Part shown: one piece after another, positions 1 through 10,470 of the stretch
Position numbering within the stretch: the stretch's first letter is position 1
Layout of the letters: each line of letters begins with the position of its first letter
Source: Diadema setosum
Lineage: Eukaryota; Echinodermata; Echinoidea; Diadematoida; Diadematidae
Direction of reading: 5' to 3'
DNA length: 64,000 bases
Assembly: GCA_033980235.1 (NCBI GenBank)
Contig: CM067075.1
Span: forward strand, 21,237,511 to 21,301,510
Program-made: the position numbers and the translations under genes
Notes under the pieces: generated by a model
What the model was told of the DNA's origin: nothing
The model's input: only the letters and a program-made list of their open reading frames with translations
Database searches by the model: none

Positions 1-770
1 AATATGCATGCATCACGATATCGTCGCGCGCACGCCAGTTGCATACAGATGTGGAACTTTACTGACAGTTTCGTAAATGTGAAAATTTATTTAAATTTTG
101 TATGTAAATATGAGAGTTCACTGAAGAAAAGAAAATTCAGATGAATTCTGTAGTTTTTTCAGATGAGAAAATAACTTACAACTTTTTTAAAAGACGTTAA
201 ATTAAAAAAAAAAAATATTTAAAAATCATTATTTAACCTTGGCCACCTTATCACAACGCGTATATTCGGTGAAAAGGTTGTGCCCCGGTTGTGCCGTTTG
301 GTAGCGTTATCTGAACTAACGCACTTAACGCTCCAAACGCACCCTTTCGGCAAAACCGGGGGAGGGGGGGCTTTGGACGAAGGGTGGTGTTCCCATTAAC
401 GCGACGCGCCACCACCCAACCCACCCTTTCGGCACAAGCTGTTCTACCTAACAGTGATTCTCTTTGGAACTGTGAGGTCAAAGGTCAAAGGCCAGGTTTA
501 GATAATACTATTTTACCATTTGATACTGAAATTATACTTTTTCTCAATACCTTGAAAATTACTCAATGCATAAACTTATAAAAGGGTCAAAAGTCAAGTA
601 AAAATCATCAGTTCCCCCAAATACCTGCACTCTGACGTTTTAATCATTCATCCAAGTAGACCTAGTTCTGGGAAAGTGAACATTCAGCACATTTGTGGCA
701 AACTTGTCATTTTAATATTTTGCCAATTGTGTGAAACTTTCATCACACATTGCCAAGACATTGTAATATA
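1..770. other. Non-coding sequence, no gene seen
   Basis: AT-rich sequence with no convincing codon structure on either strand. The short open frames at 251-581 overlap each other on opposite strands and have no family resemblance that I recognise. A DR1-like repeat, AGGTCA-A-AGGTCA, lies at 475-487. Confidence 0.5.
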
Positions 771-779
771 GACCTATTA

Positions 780-1095
780 GGAGAACCATGCATTATGGCG
801 GAGGCATACACCAGTCGCCATAGCGACATTTCTAGTGTGCATATGTAATGAGCTATTACCTTTGACCTTTGACCTACGGACTCCATATACGAACTTGTCC
901 TGTATTTTATTATTGTGTACCTACATACCAAAAATTATTGAAATCCGTTCAGTATTTCTTGAGTTATCGTGCGGAAACCAAAGTCCAGACGTACAGACGT
1001 CCGGACAGATGGACATCCCGATGGACCAGTGTAACTCTACATGTATAAGCTCCTTTTTTGCCTATTCGGCTGCAGGGGCATTAAAAAAAAAAGAA
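780..1095 (+). repeat. Dispersed repeat with TGACCTTTGACCT core
   Basis: The segment starts near 'ggcggaggcata', has a TGACCTTTGACCT motif at 863-875, an 'attgaaatccgttcagtatttcttgagttatcgtg' type stretch, an 'acgtacagacgtccggacag' type stretch, and ends in an A-tract after 'gcaggggcatt'. This order of blocks is familiar from dispersed repeats of many marine animal genomes. The family name is not known to me. The A-tract end suggests a retroposed origin, which is inference. Confidence 0.5.
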
Positions 1096-1099
1096 CTGA

Positions 1100-2592
1100 A
1101 GTATCATTACTTTGTTAATTCATAAATCTCATGATTTACCATGTCTGTAATTTTTAGTGAATATAATTTTTACCGTGCATTTTCTGTAAAAATAAAAAAA
1201 AAATCGAAAAATAAGTGTACCTATAATTTCCATAATTAACACTGAATGACGGAATCGAAAATATGGACGTGTTCCTAAAGAGTTGCTCTACGAGATCTTA
1301 GGGGGAGGGGTCAGACTGACCCCCCCCCCCCAAGTAAAACAGGGGATCAAATAGCCGAGTTGGAATAGGGTTAAAGAAAACACATGATTGGACCAGATTC
1401 TGTGCGCACGTACACTTAAAAAATCAAGGGGGGGGGGGTTGAAACCACCCAATGGTTTAACCCTCTTTTGTGAATTTAGGCCACAGATCGAGTTTCATAT
1501 GGGACCAATAATATCATTTGATAACAAGTGTGAGGTAAACTTGTTAAATATGAGTTTTGTACAGTTAGGCCTATATAAAGCCTGCTAGTCGTAATAATAC
1601 ATGTAACCACAAGTAGTCATGCTGTGATCCCTAATATACATGTACTTTAAACATACACATCCAGTAGATGGAACACATATGATGAGATACAGAAAACATC
1701 TATTAATCTACAGAAAATATGCTCCAGTTTTGAGCATTCCATTCTCACTTGCCACAGCAGCAACCTACAATATATATAAAAGCTGATTCCATGCAATCAT
1801 AGCCACTCACCTTAATTATTTCAGCATTTCCAATAAAATCAAATAACCAGGGGGCTTAAAATAGCCCAGCAGGCCTACATACAGTAAGAATTAAGGTAAC
1901 GCAAAAAGAAAGGCTCTGTAACTGAAACCAAAATCTATGCATAATTATACGGAAGACAAAGAAACATTGCATCAATTCTACAATTAGTTGCATTAACCAT
2001 TCGCTGCATGTGAAACCACTTAGGCCTATGGATGAATCTGTGGATTAAACAATGCGTAACATAAAGGATAAAAGAAAAATAATTATTTGTTGATGCAAAG
2101 GGCCTACACAAAAACTGGTAAATGTATCAATGTGATACATGTGTACAACAGTCATGATGAACAATACTTTTACACTACATGCACATTTCTTATTTACGTG
2201 TAGCAAATATTGTAGTTATACTGGTATTCTGTTTCATATACAAGAAAATACATGGTTTAACAAATGGGTAGCCAAATGTGACACAAACTAATCTATCAGC
2301 ACAAATTTTACTCAAGAGTACTGTAAACTGGTTAACTACATGATAAAATAGGCAAACATAAGGGTCAGACTTTGTAAACAAATTTTAACATTTTGAGATT
2401 TTAGTTTTAGTTCAGACATACACACTGTAGACCATGTTTTGAGTTAAACCAGAGTTCAGAATATGGACCACTGTCTGGACTGTAGATCATTGCAGTGTGT
2501 TTTGATGTACAATGAATGAACTTGTTCTGTGGAATGAACTCATGCTGTGGAAAGTTTCTAGTATCATTCAGTCAGAATTATCTTTCGTTGCT
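1100..2592. other. Non-coding, mono-nucleotide tracts only
   Basis: No gene can be supported. Two purine/pyrimidine mononucleotide tracts (C-tract near 1320-1332, G-tract near 1429-1438) stand out. The rest is AT-rich unique-looking sequence. Confidence 0.5.
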
Positions 2593-3006
2593 TATAGGAT
2601 GTCCCATAAAAAACAAGAAAAAAAAAAAAGCCTGGCACACTTCTGGTCTGATATGGCAAAATTATTGGTGACATTGGAAAGACCAACTTTTCATTAGTAA
2701 CTGACCCAAAAATCACTTTTCATGCAGTAGTTTTTATTTTATAACACTTTTTGCAAAGGCTTGTTAGCTAGAAAAAAATACAGGCTGAAAGAATTCTTAA
2801 CTGTATGGCCTATTGGAATTTTATCGAAAGCGGTTGATTTTACTACTTGCAGACCTGTGCATAAACTTCTAAAACAAAAACTACTGAATGAAATTTTGTG
2901 ATTTTTGGCTCAGTCGGTAATGAAATGTTTCTTTCCAATGGTATCAATAATCTTGACCATATTGGACCGGAGGTGTGCCAGGCATTTTTTATGGGACACT
3001 CAGTAT
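2593..3006. mobile_element. Foldback/MITE element, about 0.41 kb
   Basis: The left end reads GGATGTCCCATAAAAAA and the right end is its imperfect inverted complement (TTTTTTATGGGACACT). Inside these ends, GCCTGGCACAC near 2630 is mirrored by GTGTGCCAGGC near 2975, and the match continues inward with gaps, so most of the element is one imperfect palindrome. TA is present at both outer borders, compatible with a TA target duplication. No coding capacity is visible, so it would need an external transposase. Confidence 0.75.
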
Positions 3007-3423
3007 GATTGCCAACCTAAACAAAATACAAAAACAAAGACAAAATGTACAATGCTCATGTCATTAAGTAAATGGTAACATCTGTTTATTTGAAATAAAC
3101 CTAACTTCTAACGTTTTTATTGTTCTTATCAAAGATTTGACAATGATTTCAGCAGGAGAGAAAGAGCCAAGTCCTTCGGAGGTGATTTCAAGGCATTGGA
3201 ATATGGTTCTTTAATAACAAGCATGCTTTTTAGTAATCAATTAAACAACTGCTGATAAGGTAACAAACAAAAAAATTAACCTTGTTTGTATCATATGTAC
3301 TATTTCAAAAAAGAAATGAAAAAAAAAAAAGCATCAAAATACCGCTTGCCAAATTTGAACAGTAGGCTACAACTCCATCACAGGGTATGATCATACAGGT
3401 AACAGATGTTATTCTTTATCTCT

Positions 3424-4017
3424 ATACAGGGTGGCCCACAAAGAATGGAACCTACGAGATCCTTTAATTTCAGCAAATGGAAGGACATGTATTGTTGGCT
3501 TAATTCGATAGCAAATTTATTTCCCAATAATATGATTACAAAATCATTCATTATGGCCCATGCGTTCAGTTGTTGGGGCTCATTCCGTAATAAAGAAAAT
3601 ACTTTTTCAAAATTTGCTACTTTTGTGACCAAATTCATGTTCGATGAAGATTATATCCCTCCTCCATAATGGCATGTATGCCACGCCATAGTACTTGGCT
3701 GACTTTGTAAACTTGCTCATCGATTAAATTGAGGCATTCAGCGTTACAATTGTCTTATGGAGGGCCATACATGCCAGGGATTATCTTCAACTAACATGAA
3801 TTTGGTCTCAAAAGAAGCAAATTTTGGAAATTACATTTTTCACAGAATGAGCCCTAACATCTGAATGCATGAGCCAAAATGGATGATGCTGGTGTCAAAT
3901 TATTGAAAAAATAAAATTTCTCTTTCGAAATGAGCCAATAATTGCTACTTCATGGCATTCAGTTTGGTGAAATTGAGCATCTTGCAGGTTACAATCTTTG
4001 CAGACCACCCTGTGTAT
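3424..4017. mobile_element. Foldback/MITE element, about 0.59 kb
   Basis: Left end TATACAGGGTGGCCCACA and right end ACCACCCTGTGTATT are inverted complements. Inner blocks are also mirrored: a CAAATTTTGAAAAAG-type block near 3600 with AAGAAGCAAATTTTG near 3815, and ATGGAGGAGGGATATA near 3655 with ATGGAGGGCCATACAT near 3755. The centre is near 3715. The open frames of 86-87 aa on both strands here are by-products of the palindrome. Confidence 0.7.
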
Positions 4018-4019
4018 TT

Positions 4020-4842
4020 TACAAACACCAATATCTCATATTTCAAAGGTATGCAATTCAAAGTTGAAATAAACATTTGATGTTTAGAGTTCCCATCAAT
4101 TCTACACATGTTACATGCTGGGAATATTCAAAGGGAGAGTATACTATATTAGGTATACCCACTGATAAAGTAAATGTACAATACTTTGAAGTGCATGCTT
4201 GAAACATATAAACAAAATGTCGGATCTAAAGTTCTCCAGAAAGATATATCATTTGTATCAGACTGGTAACTCAATTGTATTTTTTTTTTCGGTTAGATTA
4301 TGTATCCCCTATCTCAAGAAATAATCAGATGAATGTAACACAATGGTTTTTTTAAAGACAGTCCGTCATGATATTTAGAGGGCGCAATTTACGTCCGCCA
4401 TTTTGTTTACAAAGAATGCCGAATCCTACCAAAAACAACAACAACATACCATATCCCGAAATTCGCGCAGCTTGATTGGGTGCGATTGTGGTCGGGGTCA
4501 AACTGAGGTCAGGTCAGTCTCAACTTGGCAAGTAGAAACAAGATTATCCAGGAAATTGTCACGGTAACGGAGCAGCTTGAAATCATAATATTACATATGA
4601 ATAGTCAACATTGTTGATGTGATGAGAAGTTGCCGTGCCTAGCAGGGCAATCATGAAGATATTGTTCTCCTATCAAGGAGATTTAGGGCTTTTGAAACAG
4701 TGTCACATTTATGTACCATAATTTGCAAAAGTTTAAGACCACCTACTGAAAAGTAGTCCGAGATCTAGGATCGGTCTTTACCTTACGTAATTCAGAAATA
4801 CAAGGCCGGTGTAGATTGCACCAGGATGTGGAATTACTGATT
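4020..4842. other. Non-coding, no gene seen
   Basis: AT-rich up to about 4370, then a slightly GC-richer block (4380-4620) with no open frame of note. Nothing else recognised. Confidence 0.45.
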
Positions 4843-5640
4843 TCATCTTTCTTTCTCTCGTCTTTGTAGTTTGCTTCTCTCATGTTTGTTCATGTTATGG
4901 ATTTTGTTCTTGATGTTTTTCCAATTTTTATTGCTGAGATTTCCATTGCTACATTGGATGACAAGTTGTCCTACCTTCATGCCAGGGGCAGTCTTATTTT
5001 TCAGATGGGCTTTGATTTCTGGTTGTGCCAACAAAAACTTGTCTTGACTCTTTGTCCACCTGTTATACACTCTACCACGAGCATGAGTAGCTACATTACA
5101 TTTTGGTTGTTAGATGCCATGTCTGATTCGTCTTCATGTAATGATCTTTCATTGGTGCTCTTGTCTCTTTCTTCATGATCCTCTTCTTCCTCAGATGACA
5201 TCGCTTCGTCAATGTTGACTTCATGATCCTCTTCTTCCCTCAGTAGCCTTTTTTTGCTCATTCCTCTTCAAGTACTTATCTCTCACAACAAATGCAAGAT
5301 CTCTCAAGACTATTCCACTTTTTAGTGCATTGGAGTATGTACCATGAACTTGCTTTTCACTGTCGTACCCTGTTACACCAAATCTTCTGCCTTCGTTACC
5401 TCCTTATCAATGAGTCTAGCAGCTTGCAACATTTTAGCCAGCATTCTCATCCGCTCTCTGCTAATGTTGCCACTTTTGAAAGAATTGCTCTTATCAAACA
5501 TATTTTGTCCCACAGTGAGGATATCTTCATCATTTCTTGCTATGAGATATATCTGATCTCTGACCATATTATTTACTACTTCACGAATGGCTCTGATGAT
5601 ACATCTTGCTGCATAGGAATAAGGCGCTCCCCTTCTTTAA
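4843..5640 (-). pseudogene. Decayed unknown ORF (frameshifted)
   Basis: Reading the minus strand from about 5610, a coherent coding track appears in pieces. It runs ...IREVVNNMVRDQIYLIARND... to ...LIDKEVTKAEDLV, shifts frame near 5373 to TGYDSEKQVHGTYSNALKSG...VLRDLAFVVRDKYLKR, continues as an acidic Glu/Asp-rich stretch near 5130-5240, and shifts frame again near 5085 to YNRWTKSQDKFLLAQPEIKA...NKHERSKLQRREKER, ending at a stop at 4843. The broken frames and lack of a start mark a dead copy. I do not recognise the family. It lies just downstream of, and in the same orientation as, the decayed gene at 6.7-7.5 kb and could be its 3' part, but I cannot show that. Confidence 0.45.
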
Positions 5641-5729
5641 CATGCTGTTTTGTTTTCTTAGTGTTGACATCACTTTTACATGATTTTCTATGCACCCATA
5701 ATGAATTCACACTATAGTACACACACAAA

Positions 5730-6119
5730 AAAAAAAAAAATCTGAGTCCAATGACTCACTTCACTGAGTCTTTAGTTTGTCCGTGTAGTGACACGTTTTT
5801 TTCTTGTACCGAGTCTTCTTACCCACAAAAATTGAGTCAATTGACTCGATAAAAGCTGAATGACTCACTTTTCGCAAGTCTTTTTACCCATGTGTGACAC
5901 ATTTTTAAAATTCTACTGAGTCTTTTTACCCACGTGAACGGAGTCACTTGACTCAGCGGAAGTCAAATGGCTCCTTTTACCGAGTCTTCTTACCCACTTT
6001 CACCGAGTCAGTTGACTCAGTATGTGTGTGTAAGAAGACTTAGTAAAAGAAAAAAACGTGTCACTACACAGACAAACATAAGACTCACTGAAGTGAGTCA
6101 TTGGACTCAGAATTTTTTT
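5730..6119. mobile_element. Foldback element rich in TGACTCA motifs
   Basis: A left arm (about 5734-5828) and a right arm (about 6023-6117) of about 95 bp are inverted complements with roughly 90% identity by eye. Both include GAGTCCAATGACTCACTTCA and GTGTAGTGACACGTTTTTTT-type blocks. The 190-bp middle is full of GAGTCA/TGACTC pairs arranged as small palindromes, for example GAGTCAATTGACTC. No coding potential. Confidence 0.75.
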
Positions 6120-6697
6120 GGACCCATTTCATGTTAAGTGAGTCAACAGAAGTACATGTACATGCCAGTCTTCTCACACTTTTCTATACAGGAGTCCTTG
6201 GTAAATGTAAACATTCTTATGTATGCCTAAGAAAAAACACCGATCCTTGGAATGCACTGGAATCTGTGCAAAGTATGACTGACAAATCGCATTTATCAGT
6301 CACACTTGCCATAATGTATTCACTGCGCAAGTACCAAAAATGTTTAATATTTGAAGGAAAATGAACATAGTCACTGAAATTTTATTTATTTGATGGAATA
6401 TTATTTAGTTTAACTTTACTGGAAATTGAAAAGATTTATTCAATTTGATGGAATTGATTAATTAGATGTAATTCAATTCATTTGATGTATTTTCATTGAT
6501 TTGGTTCAGTTGACTTACCTAAATCATATCTGATTGATACAATTTATTCAATGTATTTGAATTGCTGCACTTTATGCAAAACATTTGATTTATTTGATCT
6601 GAATGTAGCATTTGTCAAATCAATCTTCCATTACATGAGAAAAAACAGCTGAAAAATGAGGTGATCATATCTTGAACTGGTGACATTTTTTACTTGC
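6120..6697. other. AT-rich, quasi-repetitive TTGAT/ATTTGATG stretch
   Basis: From about 6370 to 6620 the sequence is dominated by irregular repeats of ATTTGATGGAATT-like words. No gene is visible. Confidence 0.4.
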
Positions 6698-7526
6698 CTC
6701 ATCTTTGTCAAACAGGCGGGGGTAAAGTTCCATTATCTTCTTCACTGACCAGTGATTGTTCACAATCTGGTCTCTTCGGTCAGCAAAAGTTAGATCCATT
6801 AGCTCCTTTATCAAACAACTGTCTTACTGCCTCTTCATTGACTCTTCCTGTAGGATCTTCTGATGAGCAGTTATGGTTGCATCATTTTCTCCCATAGGTC
6901 GAGGAGGAAGATAATTCTTGACAAAGACGCTTTCGGGGTCTGCCGTTTCTTAACCTCTTCCGTAGCCTTAGGTGTAGGCTTTGCCTTCTTACATGTCGGT
7001 TGTGCGGCAAGGGGGTTGTCCTTCTTGTTACGCTTTCGCTCATTCCTGAATTTGTTGCTGAGACTGGTTTTCCAGTAGTCCTACAAAAAGAAAAAGAACA
7101 AATGGAATGGGCAATAACAGGCATGAATCGTGTAAGCTTATACAATTTCTGTGATTTGTTGATCACTTCTAAAAATGGTTTTCCTGAACCAATATCATAG
7201 TGCTATGCCCATATATAACACTCTAAATCATGCATTTCATAACCTGCAATCTTCAACTGATACCCAAACAAACTTGTTCATTTTGACCTGGAATGCAACT
7301 ATTGAATGTTAGTAAACTTTAAAATTTTGTTTCATCTACATGTAAATTGCCCAAATATTCTTTAAAAGACTGCCGTCTAAACCAGAACTGTACTTCCCCT
7401 TCAGAACACTATTTAAAAATACATACACTTACCACAGCATCTCTTCCAACCAGGCCATTCTTAAGAAACGGATAGGCTGCCAGAAGGGTTGTTACTACCT
7501 CCTTGTAGTTTCCTGGCGATGGACGA
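6698..7526 (-). pseudogene. Decayed copy of a multicopy metazoan gene family (SAMD3-like uncharacterised)
   Basis: Two minus-strand exons join cleanly. Exon 7433-7526 (acceptor ...cttcttag, donor gtaagt) encodes RPSPGNYKEVVTTLLAAYPF...LKNGLVGRDAV and ends in phase 0. Exon 6698-7080 (acceptor ...ttttgtag) continues with DYWKTSLSNKFRNERKR. A frameshift near 6930 is needed to stay in the coding track (NYLPPRPMGENDATI), and an in-frame TAA at 6824-6826 interrupts it before DLTFADRRDQIV...ELYPRLFDKDE. The right exon end is followed by GCAAGT, a possible GC donor. The motif order YPxLK..., W..L.NKFRN.R, PPRP.GE.D and TF..RR..IV is, from memory, that of abundant uncharacterised animal proteins often labelled 'sterile alpha motif domain-containing protein 3-like'. 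The frameshift plus stop suggest a pseudogene. Sequencing indels are the alternative for the frameshift but not for the stop. Confidence 0.55.
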
Positions 7527-8123
7527 CTAAGAAGTGAATTTACGATAGTGGAAAGAGAGCAGTACTAGAAATGCTGCTTTGAGATTTACGTGTAATAGTG
7601 CATTCATTTCCAATGAGGGAGTTTTCGTAAGTGTTCCTACTTCTTGGGTGGGGACAAATCTTCAGGGGTAGTCAAATACAATACATTACTGTATGTAAGG
7701 AACAACCCATACAAATCTGAGTCTGAGTCCAGTATAGTCCAAGTCACTGCCTTTCAAAGTCCGAATCCGAATCCAAACTTACAATCCAGCACTGATATCA
7801 ATCAATTCATCCAAAATCCAGACAAGCACTCAATGTTATCACCAATCCATCAATTTTTGTACACATTTATGTACTACATAGTGACAATCATTGAGCTGGA
7901 AAAAAAAACACGAAATGCTTGTTATTGCTGATTTTGATTGAAATACTTTAATTGTATATCGTAGAATCATAATTTTTATGAAAATAGTTAGTCTAGTATT
8001 TCAATAAAGCGCATGACGTTTATTTTGTTTGATTTTGGTCATGCTCATTCATAATTTGTGATTCATTTCTAAGTATAAACGTGCCGAGAGTAATTGATAA
8101 TTATAATATTATGTACAACATAC

Positions 8124-8291
8124 CTTTGAATTGTTTGTCAGCCGTAAGTTTTTTTCGGTTTTCATGACCGAAGTAACAATGACTCTTTGGTGGACCTGAA
8201 GTTTCTTCAGCTTTTCTTCGAGTGGAGTGCCTGTATGATTATAGTATATTGGTAGAATTGACGCCGATTCCGCCTTTACGTCAACAGCCAT
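8124..8291 (-). CDS. Candidate first exon, 56 aa, upstream of the decayed gene
   Basis: The minus-strand ATG at 8291 sits in a good context (caggaATGG). It opens a frame beginning MAVDVKAESASILPIYYNHT and running to a strong donor AAAG|GTATGTT at 8123. The peptide has no recognisable domain. It lies 0.6 kb upstream of the 7433-7526 exon on the same strand. The phases do not match directly (this exon ends in phase 0 and the next starts in phase 2), so a missing exon would be needed. It may be unrelated. Confidence 0.35.
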
Positions 8292-8548
8292 TCCTGCCAC
8301 GTATTTCCGCCCCTCGGATGTGTTCCTTAGTTGAAACGCTTCAACGATATAGAGTTTTCCAGTAGCCTTTTTGTACGTTGTAAGGTAATTTCGAATGTAA
8401 CATCAGCTTTTATACCTCTTGCCAAATTCATTTCGCCGCGTAACATCTTTAATATACGAATAACATGCGTTATCACGAGTCCATTTTACGTGTGCGCTAT
8501 ATTCAAATTAGATGATTTTCTTTTTTCCGGAATTTCTTGACGTATAAG

Positions 8549-8582
<34 letters not shown>

Positions 8583-8827
8583 GGCTTTGTTTGCAAAAAC
8601 CGATAAGTCCATTTTTGAAGATTTTGAAGTACGATCTCTGTCATAAAGTACAAAATAATACCTTTTGAATGATATATTGGTCACTACATATAAAGGTATA
8701 TTTTTGAAGTTATAGTCAAAAGAAGCAAAAATGTTCTTTTTATTCTCTTTATTTTTCTTGACCTTTAATCGCAAATATCTCCATTTGGCAAATATGGACT
8801 TATCGGTTTTTGCAAACAAACTCTTCA
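8549..8827. mobile_element. MITE with about 35-bp terminal inverted repeats
   Basis: TTTGCAAAAACCGATAAGTC near 8590 is exactly mirrored by GACTTATCGGTTTTTGCAAA near 8798, and the match extends to the ends (tgaag.../...cttca). The element is 8579-8827, 249 bp, with no coding capacity. It abuts a (TA)n microsatellite on the left (8552-8578) and TATA on the right, compatible with insertion at TA. Confidence 0.7.
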
Positions 8828-8869
8828 ATATAAAAAAAAAATGAAACGTGCATGCACGATTAAACATGG

Positions 8870-9130
8870 TACTGTTAAAGGTATTTTATGGTTTTGGTTC
8901 AAAACTATCTTCAAATTTCTTTTTTTTTTTTTTTTGTAAGATAGCGAAAACCTCGTATGAAATATGAGAGGGCATGTAACTTAAGACGGATTTAACGTTT
9001 ATTTCATGTAAATTCGTTTTGAAATGAGTGATATCTAAAAGAGACCAATTCTGATACCCATCTTTTATTTAAATTAGTTTGTGTAACTTTGTTTTTGGAT
9101 GTTTGAAGCATTCCAAAATCGATTAGGGCA
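8870..9130. repeat. Diverged copy of the repeat family seen at 50.1 and 51.3 kb
   Basis: It shares the ordered blocks 'aaacctcgtatgaaatatgagag', 'catgtaacttaagacggatt', 'aacgtttatttcatgtaaatt' and 'ttgtttttggatgtttgaagc' with the copies at 50115-50470 and 51300-51700. It is the most diverged copy and is interrupted by a T-tract at about 8921-8936. Confidence 0.55.
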
Positions 9131-9137
9131 ATTCCAC

Positions 9138-9537
9138 GTTACTCACGTTACACTTTTTAGGGACATTCGTACATTATAATTGCCATATTTTTTGTACTGG
9201 AGGGTTTGACAGACTCTCTTTTCTACACTAGGTGCACAAGTCCTTAGTCTACCATGCAATATGAATAGAACTTTACCAACTACATCTGTTAAGGAAATAA
9301 CAATCATAAACTTTCGTTACTCACGTTACATTTTTGGGGACGACATAAAAAGCCAACAAGCCTTTATTCAAAAAGTGTCCTCATACTGGGAGGTATTTCA
9401 AGCAACTGTTGTATGATTTATATCTCATATTGTGATTCACAAATATAGGGGGTTAAAATTTTCAAAGCATTTGAAATATTTGACAGCCATACCAAAATCA
9501 TCGTTACTCACGTTACATGTTTGTTACTCACGTTACA
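9138..9537 (+). repeat. Four copies of GTTACTCACGTTACA
   Basis: The exact 15-mer GTTACTCACGTTACA occurs at 9138-9152, 9316-9330, 9503-9517 and 9523-9537, the last two only 20 bp apart. The flanking sequence differs between copies except for 'ttttNggGGAC' after the first two. It may mark ends of a nested element. No coding. Confidence 0.7.
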
Positions 9538-9539
9538 TA

Positions 9540-10470
9540 TTAGCTCGTAAGCACAACCACAAAGCTGACCATTAGAATTAGCTGGAAACTGAATGTTTTT
9601 GTTGTATTTAACCTCTGCACATATTTCATCCCTAAAATAAAACTATATCAGTACTCTTTTCTACACTTGACACTGTCTAAAAGTCATATGGCACATATTC
9701 TACTTTTCAAAATCCAGTGTCCATAAACCAAATGCATGACAATATGAAATACTGGATCATTCAGTGTAATAAAACATTTTTCTTTCACTCCTGTTTAGAG
9801 AAACCAAGGTACTTTTAGTCATGAATGAAACTTTTAATTTCTAATATTGTAGACTACTCTATAAAACAGCATACATGTCTACAAATTAAGCTCAGCTACT
9901 ATACATTAAAACTTATAATACACAAGCTGTGTGGACTTTCCACTCCACATGTACAATACTGTAGTAATGAACCTTTCAACGTACATTCCATTAATTCTTG
10001 TATTTTGATAATGGATTTTTTACTTGATTAAAGTCATTGTAGTTAAGTAATTGTCCGTATTTTGGGTTCATAATCACCAAGAACAATGTGTCCAAAGAAC
10101 TGTTTTAGAGGTAACAACTCTTAAATGTTTATATGATGCATAAATGTGCATGTTTCAACCAACTGACAGGAAGATGTCATTGCTTAGGAAATGGCATTGT
10201 AAAAAGAGAAAATGCCAACTCATATCATGCTGAAAGTGACATAATATATATGATTTTTGTTTGTCCATAATGTTTTCATCCACTACTGAATTATATCCAG
10301 ATGTAACATTACATATTAAATTTTCATTTGTGATGTATGATTGCTCCAATGACCAATTAAAGAAAATTGTACAAGTTACATTAGAAAATATCTAGCTGAC
10401 CAAAAGGATTTGAAGCTATGCATAGTTAATATCTGAAAAGATACATTGTTTTTTGTATGTAATGTAAGGT
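9540..10470. other. Non-coding, AT-rich
   Basis: 3' flank of the transposase-like gene. No gene, RNA or clear repeat was recognised. Confidence 0.45.

Noticed and set aside
3378..3669. Mirrored 86-87 aa frames
   Set aside because: They fall in a palindromic foldback element and are explained by it.
6863..7166. 94-aa minus frame and plus frames over the decayed gene
   Set aside because: They lie out of frame with the recognisable motifs of the 6698-7080 exon.
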